From contig NZ_JNLX01000148.1 of the NCBI RefSeq assembly GCF_000715495.1, positions 51,925-115,924 on the forward strand: a DNA stretch of 64,000 bases, written 5' to 3'. The notes below the pieces were generated by a model. It did no database searches and had not been told where the DNA came from. It was given only the letters and a program-made list of their open reading frames with translations. The stretch comes from Hymenobacter sp. IS2118. Its GTDB lineage: Bacteria > Bacteroidota > Bacteroidia > Cytophagales > Hymenobacteraceae. The first letter of the stretch is position 1. Each line of letters starts with the position of its first letter. Below are positions 48,663 through 56,637 of this stretch, piece after piece. The position numbers were made by a program, and so were the translations under genes.

Positions 48663-49397
48663 ATGTTGCTGATTATAAAAAGACTATCGGTTTTTGCGGT
48701 TGCCGGGCTGCTGAGTTTAGCGGGCCTGACCCCGGCGGTGGGTCAGACCCTGCCCGACTCGTCGCGGGTGAGCTACGGCGAAGAAGTGGTGGCTGATTCA
48801 GTCACCTCAAAAAACAGTCTGCGGCTGCGGGTAGAAGAAAACAGCCTGTGGAAGCTGGGCCTCAACGATTTCAACTTCATCACCGCCGCTGCCGGCAAGC
48901 GCGACCCCGACTATCGGCGCGTGGGCATCCACGCCATTTACGAGCGCAAGCTGGGGCCGGCCTGGACGGTGATGGGGGAGGTGAGCCCGGAGTTTATCCG
49001 GTTTCGGGCGCCGGCTACGGGCTTGCTTGGCAGCGGCTTGGCGGTGCGTTCGCAGCTGGCCGGCCGCTACTACTACAACATTGGCCGCCGCCTGCGCAAG
49101 GGCAAAAGCCAACGGGACTTTTCGGCCAATTACTTCTCGCTGGCCCTGGGCAGCGGCTGGGGCCGGCGCACCCAGGAAACGCCCTATTTCAGCTACGCCC
49201 AGGGCGGGCCCGCCATGCGCCTCAACGCGGCCGTGCTCTACGGCTTGCAGCGCCGGCTGGGCCGTTACGGCTTCGTTGACGCCAACGTGGGGGTACCCTT
49301 GCAGCTGACCAACCGGGTGCCCAACCTGGAAAGCCCGCGCTTCACAGTAGTGCACATCGTGGTGCTCTTGCGCATCGGGCTGGCGCTGGGGCGCTGA
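48663..49397 (+). CDS. Exported hypothetical protein, probable outer-membrane barrel
   Basis: The 244-residue protein from ATG 48663 has a signal peptide (LLIIKRLSVFAVAGLLSLAGLTPAVGQT) and a mature part with alternating polar/hydrophobic strands (DYRRVGIHAIYERKLGPAWT, GLAVRSQLAGRYYYNIGRRL, ANYFSLALGSGWGRR, LNAAVLYGLQRRLGRYG) and a terminal strand FTVVHIVVLLRIGLALGR, as in small outer-membrane barrels. No family is recognised. It is 28 nt after the DUF4097-like gene on the same strand. Confidence 0.7.
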   Translation: MLLIIKRLSVFAVAGLLSLAGLTPAVGQTLPDSSRVSYGEEVVADSVTSKNSLRLRVEENSLWKLGLNDFNFITAAAGKRDPDYRRVGIHAIYERKLGPAWTVMGEVSPEFIRFRAPATGLLGSGLAVRSQLAGRYYYNIGRRLRKGKSQRDFSANYFSLALGSGWGRRTQETPYFSYAQGGPAMRLNAAVLYGLQRRLGRYGFVDANVGVPLQLTNRVPNLESPRFTVVHIVVLLRIGLALGR

Positions 49398-49458
49398 ATG
49401 AATTGGCTTGAACCCCACAGTATAAATTGATTCATAACCTGATTTTCATTCTCAATCC

Positions 49459-50235
49459 ATGTCAAAATTTTTCTCCAATAATGCATCGCAGCGGCCGGCC
49501 CGGCTGGGGCGTGGCTGTTTTTTCGCGGGCCAAACCGCCGCCCTTGTACTCGTGCTGGCACTGTTTGGCGGTGGCGGCGCCGTGGCCCAGCGCCTGGAGG
49601 CCGTGGGCGTAGCCGCCAGTTTCACCGTGAACCAAACCTGGGTGCGCCAAGCCCGCATCAGCGCGGCCGAGTTCACGCTGCGTACCAATACCGACGGCTC
49701 GCGGTTGGATGACACGGGTAACCGGTTCAGTGCTTACGCGCGGGTAGGAGTGGGCGCCGGGCGCTTTTTCGTGCAGCCCGAACTGGCGTATGCGTCCGGG
49801 CTGGGTTCGTCCATTACCGTCGGCTTTCGTCAGTTTCCCGACTCTCAGTTCGACGACAACGTATCTACTTACAGCCACTGGATGCGGCGTCTGGATGTGG
49901 CCCCGCTGGCTGGCTGGCGCTTCGGGCAAAATGCCTACCTGCTGGCCGGGCCCGTGGTGCTCTTCAATCTGCGCGAGCGCTATAGCAGTCCCGACACGCG
50001 CTCCGGAGAGCTGGCCGCTAGCCTGGATGCCAGCGTGGAGCGGGTGCAGCTGGCCGCCCAGGCCGGCATCGGCGTCAAGCTCTGGCGTCTCGACCTGAAC
50101 GCCCGGTTCGAGCACAGCCTCACGCCTTACACCAAAGCCTTTTCGCTGGACAACCAGCGCTACGGCTATCGGCAGAGCACCAGCCAGGTGATTTTCAACC
50201 TCGGCTTTCTGCTCTTCGACAGCCGCCGCGGCTAA
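49459..50235 (+). CDS. Outer-membrane beta-barrel protein (PorT-like)
   Basis: The 258-residue protein starts at ATG 49459 with a basic N terminus and a hydrophobic signal segment (TAALVLVLALFGGGGAVAQ). The mature part is built of beta strands (FSAYARVGVGAGRFFVQPELAYAS, MRRLDVAPLAGWRFGQNAYLLAG, LNARFEHSLTPYTKAF) and ends TSQVIFNLGFLLF, resembling the PorT-like barrel family of Bacteroidota. It is the last of the five co-directional genes led by the ECF sigma gene. Confidence 0.8.
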   Translation: MSKFFSNNASQRPARLGRGCFFAGQTAALVLVLALFGGGGAVAQRLEAVGVAASFTVNQTWVRQARISAAEFTLRTNTDGSRLDDTGNRFSAYARVGVGAGRFFVQPELAYASGLGSSITVGFRQFPDSQFDDNVSTYSHWMRRLDVAPLAGWRFGQNAYLLAGPVVLFNLRERYSSPDTRSGELAASLDASVERVQLAAQAGIGVKLWRLDLNARFEHSLTPYTKAFSLDNQRYGYRQSTSQVIFNLGFLLFDSRRG

Positions 50236-50327
50236 CGCTCCGGTAAGCGGCGGGAAAAGGGACAAGCACGCGGGCGGGCGGAACAGCGGCTTTGTCATGC
50301 AACTTTGCATTCCTAATCCCTCCCGTC

Positions 50328-51746
50328 TTGCTTCGCTTTTTCAAAAGCTCTTTTCTCGCGCAGCTTCTGGCCCTGGTGCTGCTGATGCTGGCCCTGCGGC
50401 TGCCGCTGCTCTGGTTGGGCCTGCCCGTGACGGCCGCCGAGCTGCGGGCGCTGCTGGTGGGCGAGCGGCTGCACGGCGGCGCGCTGCCCTACCGCGACCT
50501 TTTTGATGGCACCGCGCCTATGGCCGCCGCCACCTTCGCCATCCTCGACGCCGTAGTGGCACGCCCGGTATGGCTCTATCGGGTGTTTGCGTTGACGTTG
50601 CTGGGGGTGCAGGCCCTGCGCTTGAATCTGGTTTTTAACCGCTACGATGTGCATCCTGAGCGTGGCTACGTGGCCGCGCTCACGTACCTGCTGGTGGGCA
50701 GCATCAGTACCGACCTGGATACTTTGTCGCCGCTGCTGCTGGGGCACACCTTCATCGTGTTTGCCCTGAGTGCCTTGCTGCCCACGGCCCGCGAAGATTA
50801 CGACAACCGCCGCCTGTTTCGGGCCGGGTCGTTGATTGGCGTGGGCGCGCTGTGCTACCTGCCGCTGAGCTTGTTTGTGCTAGTCGGGCTGTTTGCCGTG
50901 GTCATCTTCGCGGCCAATTCCTTTCGCAGTTCCCTGCTGCTGCTATGCGGGTTTTTCTTTCCCTATGCGCTGCTGGCCACTTTTTTCTTCTATACCGGAG
51001 CCCTGTCGGGCTTCATGCAGTTTCATTTGCAGCCGGGCCTTACCGACTTGATTGCCAGCGGCCTGCCGGCGGGCTTGCAGCTGCGGCTGTTGGTAGTGCC
51101 TGGCCTGGTGCTGCTACTGGGCCTGCTACGGTCTTTGGGCACGTCGCTGGGGTTGGTTTTTCAGGTAAAATTCCGGCAAATGATGCTGGTATGGCTGGCC
51201 GTGGCCAGCGCCACGGCCGCCGTAGAGCAAGGCGCGGCGCCGGGCGTACTGGTGCTCACGCTGCCGCCGCTGGCGTATTTCAGCCTGTTTTTGTGGCAGC
51301 GCTACCAGCACGCCTGGGTGCTGGAGCTGGGGCTGCTGCTGATTCTGAACGCGGCGGTGGTGCTGCGCTACCGGGCCCACGTGCCTCGCCTCGAAGCCCT
51401 GCTACGCATGCCCGCCGAAAGTCGCTTCGGCCTGCAGCCCGACCCGCGCTACGCTGCCCTGCGCAATCAGACCCTACTCATCCTGGGCCAGGACGACCGT
51501 GCCTATTTCCATAACCGCCCCGCCACGCCCTACCTGGACTGGGCCCTTTCCCAGGTCGATTTCGGCCATTTGGATGAATACGCGGCCGTGGTGCGGATAA
51601 GCCAGCGCATGGGCCCCACGCCCCCGGCTTACCTGCTCGACCAAGTGGCCATTGTGCCGCGCCTCCAGCGGCTGCTGCCCGGCATATTCGCGTCCTATCA
51701 ACCCACAGGCACGCCTGGCCTCTACCGCCGGCAGGAGGAGAAATAG
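50328..51746 (+). CDS. Large integral membrane protein (DUF6427-like)
   Basis: From a likely TTG (50328; LLRFFKSSFLAQLLALVL) the protein has 472 residues; the open frame extends to 50292. There are about ten membrane helices over residues 1-360, followed by a soluble C-terminal domain with YLDWALSQVDFGHLDEYAAV and LPGIFASYQPTGTPGLYRR. The opening LRFFKSSFLAQ and the overall layout resemble a Bacteroidota membrane protein family (DUF6427). No activity is known. It has a GTPase- or glycosyltransferase-like motif nowhere. Confidence 0.75.
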   Translation: MLRFFKSSFLAQLLALVLLMLALRLPLLWLGLPVTAAELRALLVGERLHGGALPYRDLFDGTAPMAAATFAILDAVVARPVWLYRVFALTLLGVQALRLNLVFNRYDVHPERGYVAALTYLLVGSISTDLDTLSPLLLGHTFIVFALSALLPTAREDYDNRRLFRAGSLIGVGALCYLPLSLFVLVGLFAVVIFAANSFRSSLLLLCGFFFPYALLATFFFYTGALSGFMQFHLQPGLTDLIASGLPAGLQLRLLVVPGLVLLLGLLRSLGTSLGLVFQVKFRQMMLVWLAVASATAAVEQGAAPGVLVLTLPPLAYFSLFLWQRYQHAWVLELGLLLILNAAVVLRYRAHVPRLEALLRMPAESRFGLQPDPRYAALRNQTLLILGQDDRAYFHNRPATPYLDWALSQVDFGHLDEYAAVVRISQRMGPTPPAYLLDQVAIVPRLQRLLPGIFASYQPTGTPGLYRRQEEK

Positions 51747-51754
51747 CGCGGATT

Positions 51755-52348
51755 TCACACCCAGCACCACGTTTTGGTGTGCTGGTTTGTGGGCAGGTTG
51801 CGCAAGAAAACGGTCACCGGGTCCAAATCAGCCAGTAGCGAGGTGAGCACTACGCTGCGCCCGTCGGCCAGATGCAGGCGCAGGTAATCGTAGCGGGCCC
51901 AGAAGGTGCGGCGCGCACTGCACGTCACCCGTTCTACCTGGGCTAAGTCGCGGCGCTCGAAGGCCACGCGTTGGCCGGCCTCATACACCTCAAATAGATT
52001 TTCTTCGGCGTTGAAAATCAGTGCCGTGGCATGGTTCAGCGTCCAGTAGCGCAGAAACAGCAGCAGCGCCGGCCCGCTCAGCACCAGCGTAAACAGGAAG
52101 AAGCCGCCGGCCAGCAGCCATTCATACATCGTGGTTTGAGGGCCGCCCAGCAACACGGCCGGTAGCACGCTCAGCCCCGCCCCGAAGGCCAGCAGCGGCC
52201 AAAACAGCAAGCGCACCTGCCGGGCCACCGTGAGCTGATAGACGGCGGTGCGTTTCGAAAACAGCCCCGTCACCCATCGCAACGCGCCCAATACCACCAG
52301 CAGCACCACCGCTATTTCCAGCAGCGGCTTCAGAAAAGCGAATTTCAT
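51755..52348 (-). CDS. Membrane protein with C-terminal PH-like domain, hypothetical
   Basis: The 197-residue protein from ATG 52348 has a membrane helix at the N terminus (LLEIAVVLLVVLGALRWV), two more in the middle (LLFWPLLAFGAGLSVLPAVLL, WLLAGGFFLFTLVLSGPALLLFLRYW), and a soluble C-terminal part (TALIFNAEENLFEVYEAGQRVAFERRDLAQVE) reminiscent of bacterial PH-like domains. It converges with the DUF6427-like gene across 8 nt. No function is assigned. Confidence 0.65.
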   Translation of the reverse strand: MKFAFLKPLLEIAVVLLVVLGALRWVTGLFSKRTAVYQLTVARQVRLLFWPLLAFGAGLSVLPAVLLGGPQTTMYEWLLAGGFFLFTLVLSGPALLLFLRYWTLNHATALIFNAEENLFEVYEAGQRVAFERRDLAQVERVTCSARRTFWARYDYLRLHLADGRSVVLTSLLADLDPVTVFLRNLPTNQHTKTWCWV

Positions 52349-52366
52349 CAACTTACAGCGTCCAGG

Positions 52367-53416
52367 CTATGCGCCTACCTGCACCCAGGCTTCGCCTTCG
52401 GTGCGGGCCCGCAGGTGGCCAAAGCTTCCCAGCGCCAGCCCGTGCTTGTCAAACACCTCCAGCACCGCCGCGCGGCCCTCGGGCGCCACGCACACCAGCA
52501 AGCCGCCGGAAGTCTGCGGGTCGCAGAGCCAGGCCCGCTGTTCGTCGCTGATGGGGCCCACCTTGTGGCCGTAGCTGGCCCAGTTGCGGCCGGTGCCGCC
52601 GGGCACGCTGCCCTGCTTCAGGTAGTCATCAGCCGCCGCGATGCGGGGCACCTTCGAAAACTCGATTTCTGCCGTCAGGCCGCTGCCTTCGCACACTTCG
52701 GAAAGGTGTCCCAACAGGCCAAAACCCGTCACGTCGGTCAGGGCCGTCACCGCGTCCAGCTTGCTCAGCTCCGCCCCAATCTTGTTGAGCTGCATCATCT
52801 GGGCCGGGGCAATGGCCGCGTCTTCTTCCCGCAAAATGCCTTTTTTCTGAGCCGTAGTCAGAATACCCACGCCCAGCGGCTTGGTCAGGAACAGCTCCGA
52901 GCCGGCCGTGGCTGTGTCGTTCTGCTTCAGGTCCACGATGTTCACCATGCCCGTCACGGCCAGGCCGAAAATGGGTTCCGGCGAATCGATGCTGTGGCCG
53001 CCGGCCAGCGGAATGCCAGCCTCGGCGCAGATGCTGCGGGCGCCTTCCAGCACGCGGGCGGCTACTTCGGGCGGCAGCTTGTCCACGGGCCAGCCCAGCA
53101 CGGCAATGGCCAGCAGCGGCCGCCCACCCATCGCATACACATCCGAAATGGCATTGGCTGAGGCGATGCGCCCAAAGTCGTAGGCATCGTCCACGATGGG
53201 CATGAAAAAGTCGGTGGTTGAAATCACCGCCTGGCCCCCGCCAATGTCGTACACGGCCGCATCGTCGCGGCTAGCGTTGCCCACCAGCAGGTTGGGGTAT
53301 TGAGGCTGCGCAATGGTGGTGTGCAGCATCTGGTCGAGCACGGCCGGGGCAATTTTGCAGCCGCAACCCGCGCCGTGGCTGTATTGGGTGAGTTTGTATT
53401 CGGTGGTGGGTGTCAT
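52367..53416 (-). CDS. selD: Selenide, water dikinase (selenophosphate synthetase)
   Basis: The 349-residue protein makes selenophosphate from selenide and ATP. The N terminus keeps the catalytic C18 and K21 in [11 protein letters not shown], so it is a cysteine rather than selenocysteine form. Further motifs are [72 protein letters not shown] and the AIRS-like [13 protein letters not shown]. No selA, selB, selC or the tRNA 2-selenouridine synthase is in the window, so which selenium product it serves is open. It starts at ATG 53416. Confidence 0.95.
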   Translation of the reverse strand: MTPTTEYKLTQYSHGAGCGCKIAPAVLDQMLHTTIAQPQYPNLLVGNASRDDAAVYDIGGGQAVISTTDFFMPIVDDAYDFGRIASANAISDVYAMGGRPLLAIAVLGWPVDKLPPEVAARVLEGARSICAEAGIPLAGGHSIDSPEPIFGLAVTGMVNIVDLKQNDTATAGSELFLTKPLGVGILTTAQKKGILREEDAAIAPAQMMQLNKIGAELSKLDAVTALTDVTGFGLLGHLSEVCEGSGLTAEIEFSKVPRIAAADDYLKQGSVPGGTGRNWASYGHKVGPISDEQRAWLCDPQTSGGLLVCVAPEGRAAVLEVFDKHGLALGSFGHLRARTEGEAWVQVGA

Positions 53417-53593
53417 ATCGAAGAGAAAAGAAGGCGCTAGGCCGCCGGTTGCAGACTACAAAAGTCCGCAAAGAGTTTTGGAGTCGCCGGATTGGCTACC
53501 TGAGTTCGCCCAAAATGCAAAGAGAGGAACCCCAACCGGGCAAAAGTGCCGCGGTGTGGATTCCTCTCCCAGTCAGAAGGACAAGAGCCGTAC

Positions 53594-54136
53594 CTACGAC
53601 GCCTTGCTGGTCACCATCACGGGTACTTCCACGTTTTCCCAGCGCAACACCAAGCCCTTGGGTGTCACTTCATACACCAGCCGCTCGGCCATGGCCGCGG
53701 GTTTGCGGGGCGTTACCATTACGCGCAGGGCGTCCAGCTTCTGGTCGTACTTGTAGGCGCCCCACTGGTTCGGCTCTTTGTTGAAAATAACTGTCCACTG
53801 CTTTGCAGCAGTCGGAATCACGAAGAAACTGTACTTGCCGGCGGGCAGGGCCTTGCCTTCCACTATTACGGGCTTGCTGAATTCCACCGTGGTGGCCTCG
53901 TTGGCCCCGGCGCGCCATACTTTGTCGTAGGGCTCCAAACCGCCAAAAATGGTGCGGCCTTTCACCGCCGGGCTGCTGTAGTTCACCGTCACGTCGGCGC
54001 TGCCGATTTTGCCGCTGGCGGTGGCTGCCGGGCTTGGCTTAGCCTTTGGGGCCTCCGTTTGCGCATAAGCAGTGCTGGTGGTCAGCACCGTGGCCAGTCC
54101 GAACGCCACGTGGCGAAGTAGTTGAAGGGTTTGCAT
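53594..54136 (-). CDS. DUF2911 domain protein, exported
   Basis: The 180-residue protein starts at ATG 54136 with a signal peptide ([20 protein letters not shown]) and a short linker. It then has the DUF2911 domain: [80 protein letters not shown]. The family is widespread in Bacteroidota and of unknown function. The gap to selD (177 nt) has no gene, only a short inverted repeat of AGAGGAA. Confidence 0.88.
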   Translation of the reverse strand: MQTLQLLRHVAFGLATVLTTSTAYAQTEAPKAKPSPAATASGKIGSADVTVNYSSPAVKGRTIFGGLEPYDKVWRAGANEATTVEFSKPVIVEGKALPAGKYSFFVIPTAAKQWTVIFNKEPNQWGAYKYDQKLDALRVMVTPRKPAAMAERLVYEVTPKGLVLRWENVEVPVMVTSKAS

Positions 54137-54317
54137 TTGACTTGTGGTTTGTCGAAAGTGAATAGCGAACCGCCTTTGCTGCCCGCGCCGTGAAACCCCG
54201 CTGAAGGGCTTGTGGTTTCAAAGTCAATAATTTGTAGCAGGAGTTGCGCCGTAGCCCTGTTCCCAAGCTGAACGGCCAGGGCGAACGGGGCGTGCTTCGC
54301 CCACCCACGGGCTCGTA

Positions 54318-54348
54318 TTGCATTCCGCCGCCCCTTGTCGTATCTTTG
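54318..54348 (+). promoter_or_regulatory. Promoter of the rimP-nusA-infB unit
   Basis: TTG at 54318-54320 and TATCTTTG at 54341-54348 are separated by 20 nt, a full match to the Bacteroidota -33/-7 arrangement. The start codon of rimP is 77 nt further, leaving a leader of about 70 nt that contains a terminator hairpin. Confidence 0.65.
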
Positions 54349-54374
54349 CACCCGAAGTTGGTATTCGCTTTAGC

Positions 54375-54405
54375 AAAGAGGGGACGCGCAGTCCCCTCTT
54401 TTTTT
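54375..54405 (+). terminator. Attenuator-like hairpin in the rimP leader
   Basis: An 11-bp perfect stem (54375-54385 with 54391-54401) with a 5-nt loop is followed by seven Ts (54399-54405). It lies between the predicted promoter and rimP, with no co-directional gene upstream to terminate (the nearest, DUF2911, is divergent). It therefore probably works as an attenuator of the operon. Confidence 0.75.
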
Positions 54406-54425
54406 GCCCGCTTTTTTCCATAGCC

Positions 54426-54896
54426 ATGCATTTCGACCGTACCCTACTGCTGGAAATGCTCCAGGACGCCATCGGCGAAGAGGAGCTGTTCCTCGTGGGC
54501 CTCACCCTTTCCGATTCGGTGCTGCCGAAGGTGACCGTCACCCTCGACGGCCCCAATGGCCTGGCCATTCAGGCCTGCGCCACCATCAGCCGCCGCCTGG
54601 CCCGTCGCATCGACGAGCACTACGGCGAGGATTCTGCCTATTCTTTGGAAGTCACCAGCCCCGGCGCCGACCAGCCCCTCACCGACCCGCGCCAGTACAC
54701 CCGGCACATCGGCCGTTCCCTGGCCCTGAAACTGGCCGACGGCACCGAGAAAACCGGCGTCCTCACCGCCGCCACCGCAGAAGGCGTGGAAATTGAGGAA
54801 GTCATCAAACAAAAAACCAAGAAAACCACCCTGCCCGCCGCCTTCTATCCCTTCGCGGATATCCAGGAAGCCAAGGTGGTTATCTCCTTTAAATAA
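54426..54896 (+). CDS. rimP: Ribosome maturation factor RimP
   Basis: The 156-residue protein from ATG 54426 (MHFDRTLLLEMLQDA) has the two-domain RimP layout: an N-terminal alpha/beta domain with LFLVGLTLSDS, KVTVTLDGPNGLAIQACATISRRLARRID and SLEVTSPGADQPL, and a C-terminal SH3-like domain (GRSLALKLADGTEKTGVLTAATAEGVEIEE). It aids 30S assembly. It leads the conserved rimP-nusA-infB gene order; a palindrome separates it from nusA. Confidence 0.95.
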   Translation: MHFDRTLLLEMLQDAIGEEELFLVGLTLSDSVLPKVTVTLDGPNGLAIQACATISRRLARRIDEHYGEDSAYSLEVTSPGADQPLTDPRQYTRHIGRSLALKLADGTEKTGVLTAATAEGVEIEEVIKQKTKKTTLPAAFYPFADIQEAKVVISFK

Positions 54897-55044
54897 TCGC
54901 TGATTTGCGTTAATTCTGCTGATTTCATTGATTTTGTTCTGAATAAGCAAAGTGGGCAAAATACAGTAGAAATTAAGGGTTTTTGAAAAGGTAAAAACAA
55001 CAAGAAATCAGCGAAATCAGCCTAATCAGCGTCAATCAGCGATT
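54895..55044. repeat. Palindrome between rimP and nusA, word AATCAGCG
   Basis: Arms 54895-54926 and 55013-55044 match at 26 of 32 positions and consist of AATCAGCG/AAATCAGC words with 8-9-nt spacing. The right arm ends directly before the nusA ATG at 55046. The remaining spacer (about 85 nt) is AT-rich. Confidence 0.8.
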
Positions 55045-55045
55045 T

Positions 55046-56512
55046 ATGAATAGCCACGAACTAATCGAATCCTTCGGCGAATTTGCCCGGAGCAAAAACA
55101 TTGACCGGCCCACGATGATGAGCATCCTGGACGACGTGTTTCGCACGATGATTCGCAAAAAGTACGACCAGGACGAAAATTTCGACGTTATCATCAACCC
55201 CGATAACGGCGACCTGGAAATCTGGCGCAACCGCGAAATCGTGGACGATAACTCGGAGGACATCTGGGACCACGACAAAATCACCCTCACCGACGCGCAG
55301 AAAATCGAGCCCGATTTCGAAGTGGGTGAGTCCGTAGCCGAAGGCGTGAAGCTGGAGGATTTCGGCCGCCGCGCCGTGCTCATGGCCCGCCAAACGCTGA
55401 TTCAGCGCGTGAAGGACCTGGAGCGCGATAACCTTTACCAGAAATACAAAGACCAGGTCGGCGAAATCGTGACCGGGGAAGTCTACCAGGTGTGGAGCCG
55501 CGAGGCCCTTATCATGGACAAGGACGACAACGAACTGGTGATGCCCAAGGGCGAGCAAATCCCCAAGGACCGGTTCCGCAAGGGCGACACCGTGCGCGCC
55601 GTCGTGCACCGCGTAGAGGTGATTAACGGCACGCCGAAAATCATTCTTTCCCGCGCTGCCCCGGCCTTCCTAGAGCGCTTGTTCGAACTGGAAGTGCCCG
55701 AGATTTACGACGGCCTCATCGTCATCAAAAACGTGGTGCGCGAGCCCGGCGAGCGCGCCAAAGTGGCCGTAGAAAGCTACGACGAGCGCATCGACCCCGT
55801 GGGCGCCTGCGTGGGCATGAAGGGCAGCCGCATCCATCCGGTGGTGCGCGAGCTGGAGAATGAGAACATCGACATCATCAACTACACCGATAACTTAGAA
55901 CTCTATATTGCGCGGGCACTATCGCCGGCCAAAGTGGGTTCTATGAAGATAAACCAGGAGAGCGGCCGGGTTTCGGTGTTCATGAAGCCCGACCAGGTGA
56001 GCCTGGCCATTGGCCGCGGCGGTGCCAACATTAAGCTGGCGAGCCGGTTGGTGGGCATGGAAATCGACGTATTCCGCGAAGCTATTGACTATGAGGAGGA
56101 TATTTCCTTGGACGAGTTCCAGGACGAAATCGAGCCCTGGGTACTGGCCGAGCTGAAGAAAATCGGTTTGGACACCGGCCGTGCCGTACTGGCCGTGAAG
56201 AAAGATGACATTGTGCGTCGCACGGAGCTGGAAGAAGAAATGGTGGACGACGTGTACCGCGTTATTCGCCAGGAATTTGCCGACGACGAAGACCTCGACG
56301 AAAGCTCGCTGGATGCCGCTAAAAAGCGCGCTGCCGGAGATGCTGCCCCCGAGGCAAAAACCGACGAAAAGGACGAAGAAGCAGCCGTTACGCATGCTTC
56401 CGAAGCCGAGACTACCCCCGAACATACCCCTTTGGAGGCTGAAATGACCGAAGAACCCAAAGCAACTACTGAGGATGCGGGCGCAAGCTCTCCCGCCGAG
56501 CCAGCCCAATGA
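55046..56512 (+). CDS. nusA: Transcription termination/antitermination factor NusA
   Basis: The 488-residue protein has the NusA N-terminal domain (LIESFGEFARSKNIDRPTMMSILDDVFRTMIRKKY), an S1 domain (about 130-200; GEIVTGEVYQVWSREALI), and two KH domains with PVGACVGMKGSRIHPVVREL and SLAIGRGGANIKLASRLVG. The C terminus lacks the Escherichia-type AR repeats and instead is a highly acidic tail of about 70 residues (DAAPEAKTDEKDEEAA ...). NusA binds RNA polymerase and controls pausing, and in many bacteria is autoregulated. The start codon directly follows a palindrome. Confidence 0.97.
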   Translation: MNSHELIESFGEFARSKNIDRPTMMSILDDVFRTMIRKKYDQDENFDVIINPDNGDLEIWRNREIVDDNSEDIWDHDKITLTDAQKIEPDFEVGESVAEGVKLEDFGRRAVLMARQTLIQRVKDLERDNLYQKYKDQVGEIVTGEVYQVWSREALIMDKDDNELVMPKGEQIPKDRFRKGDTVRAVVHRVEVINGTPKIILSRAAPAFLERLFELEVPEIYDGLIVIKNVVREPGERAKVAVESYDERIDPVGACVGMKGSRIHPVVRELENENIDIINYTDNLELYIARALSPAKVGSMKINQESGRVSVFMKPDQVSLAIGRGGANIKLASRLVGMEIDVFREAIDYEEDISLDEFQDEIEPWVLAELKKIGLDTGRAVLAVKKDDIVRRTELEEEMVDDVYRVIRQEFADDEDLDESSLDAAKKRAAGDAAPEAKTDEKDEEAAVTHASEAETTPEHTPLEAEMTEEPKATTEDAGASSPAEPAQ

Positions 56513-56593
56513 CGGCCGCGCGGCCGGTACGGCAGAGGTAACAAATCGTGTCAGTTGGCGCGGTTTACGCCCTGCTGGCAAGATTTAATGTAA

Positions 56594-56601
56594 TACCTTT
56601 G
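56594..56601 (+). promoter_or_regulatory. Bacteroidota -7 box of infB
   Basis: TACCTTTG lies 36 nt before the infB ATG and supports that start over an upstream in-frame codon at 56548. It suggests infB can be transcribed independently of nusA. Confidence 0.5.
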
Positions 56602-56637
56602 CACTTAGAAGCGTATCGTACGCGAGTAACAGATAGA

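Noticed and set aside
53417..53593. Possible tRNA (sequence with TTCCTCTCCC near 53567)
   Set aside because: No cloverleaf or conserved T-loop TTCGA could be drawn; the signal is a short AGAGGAA inverted repeat.
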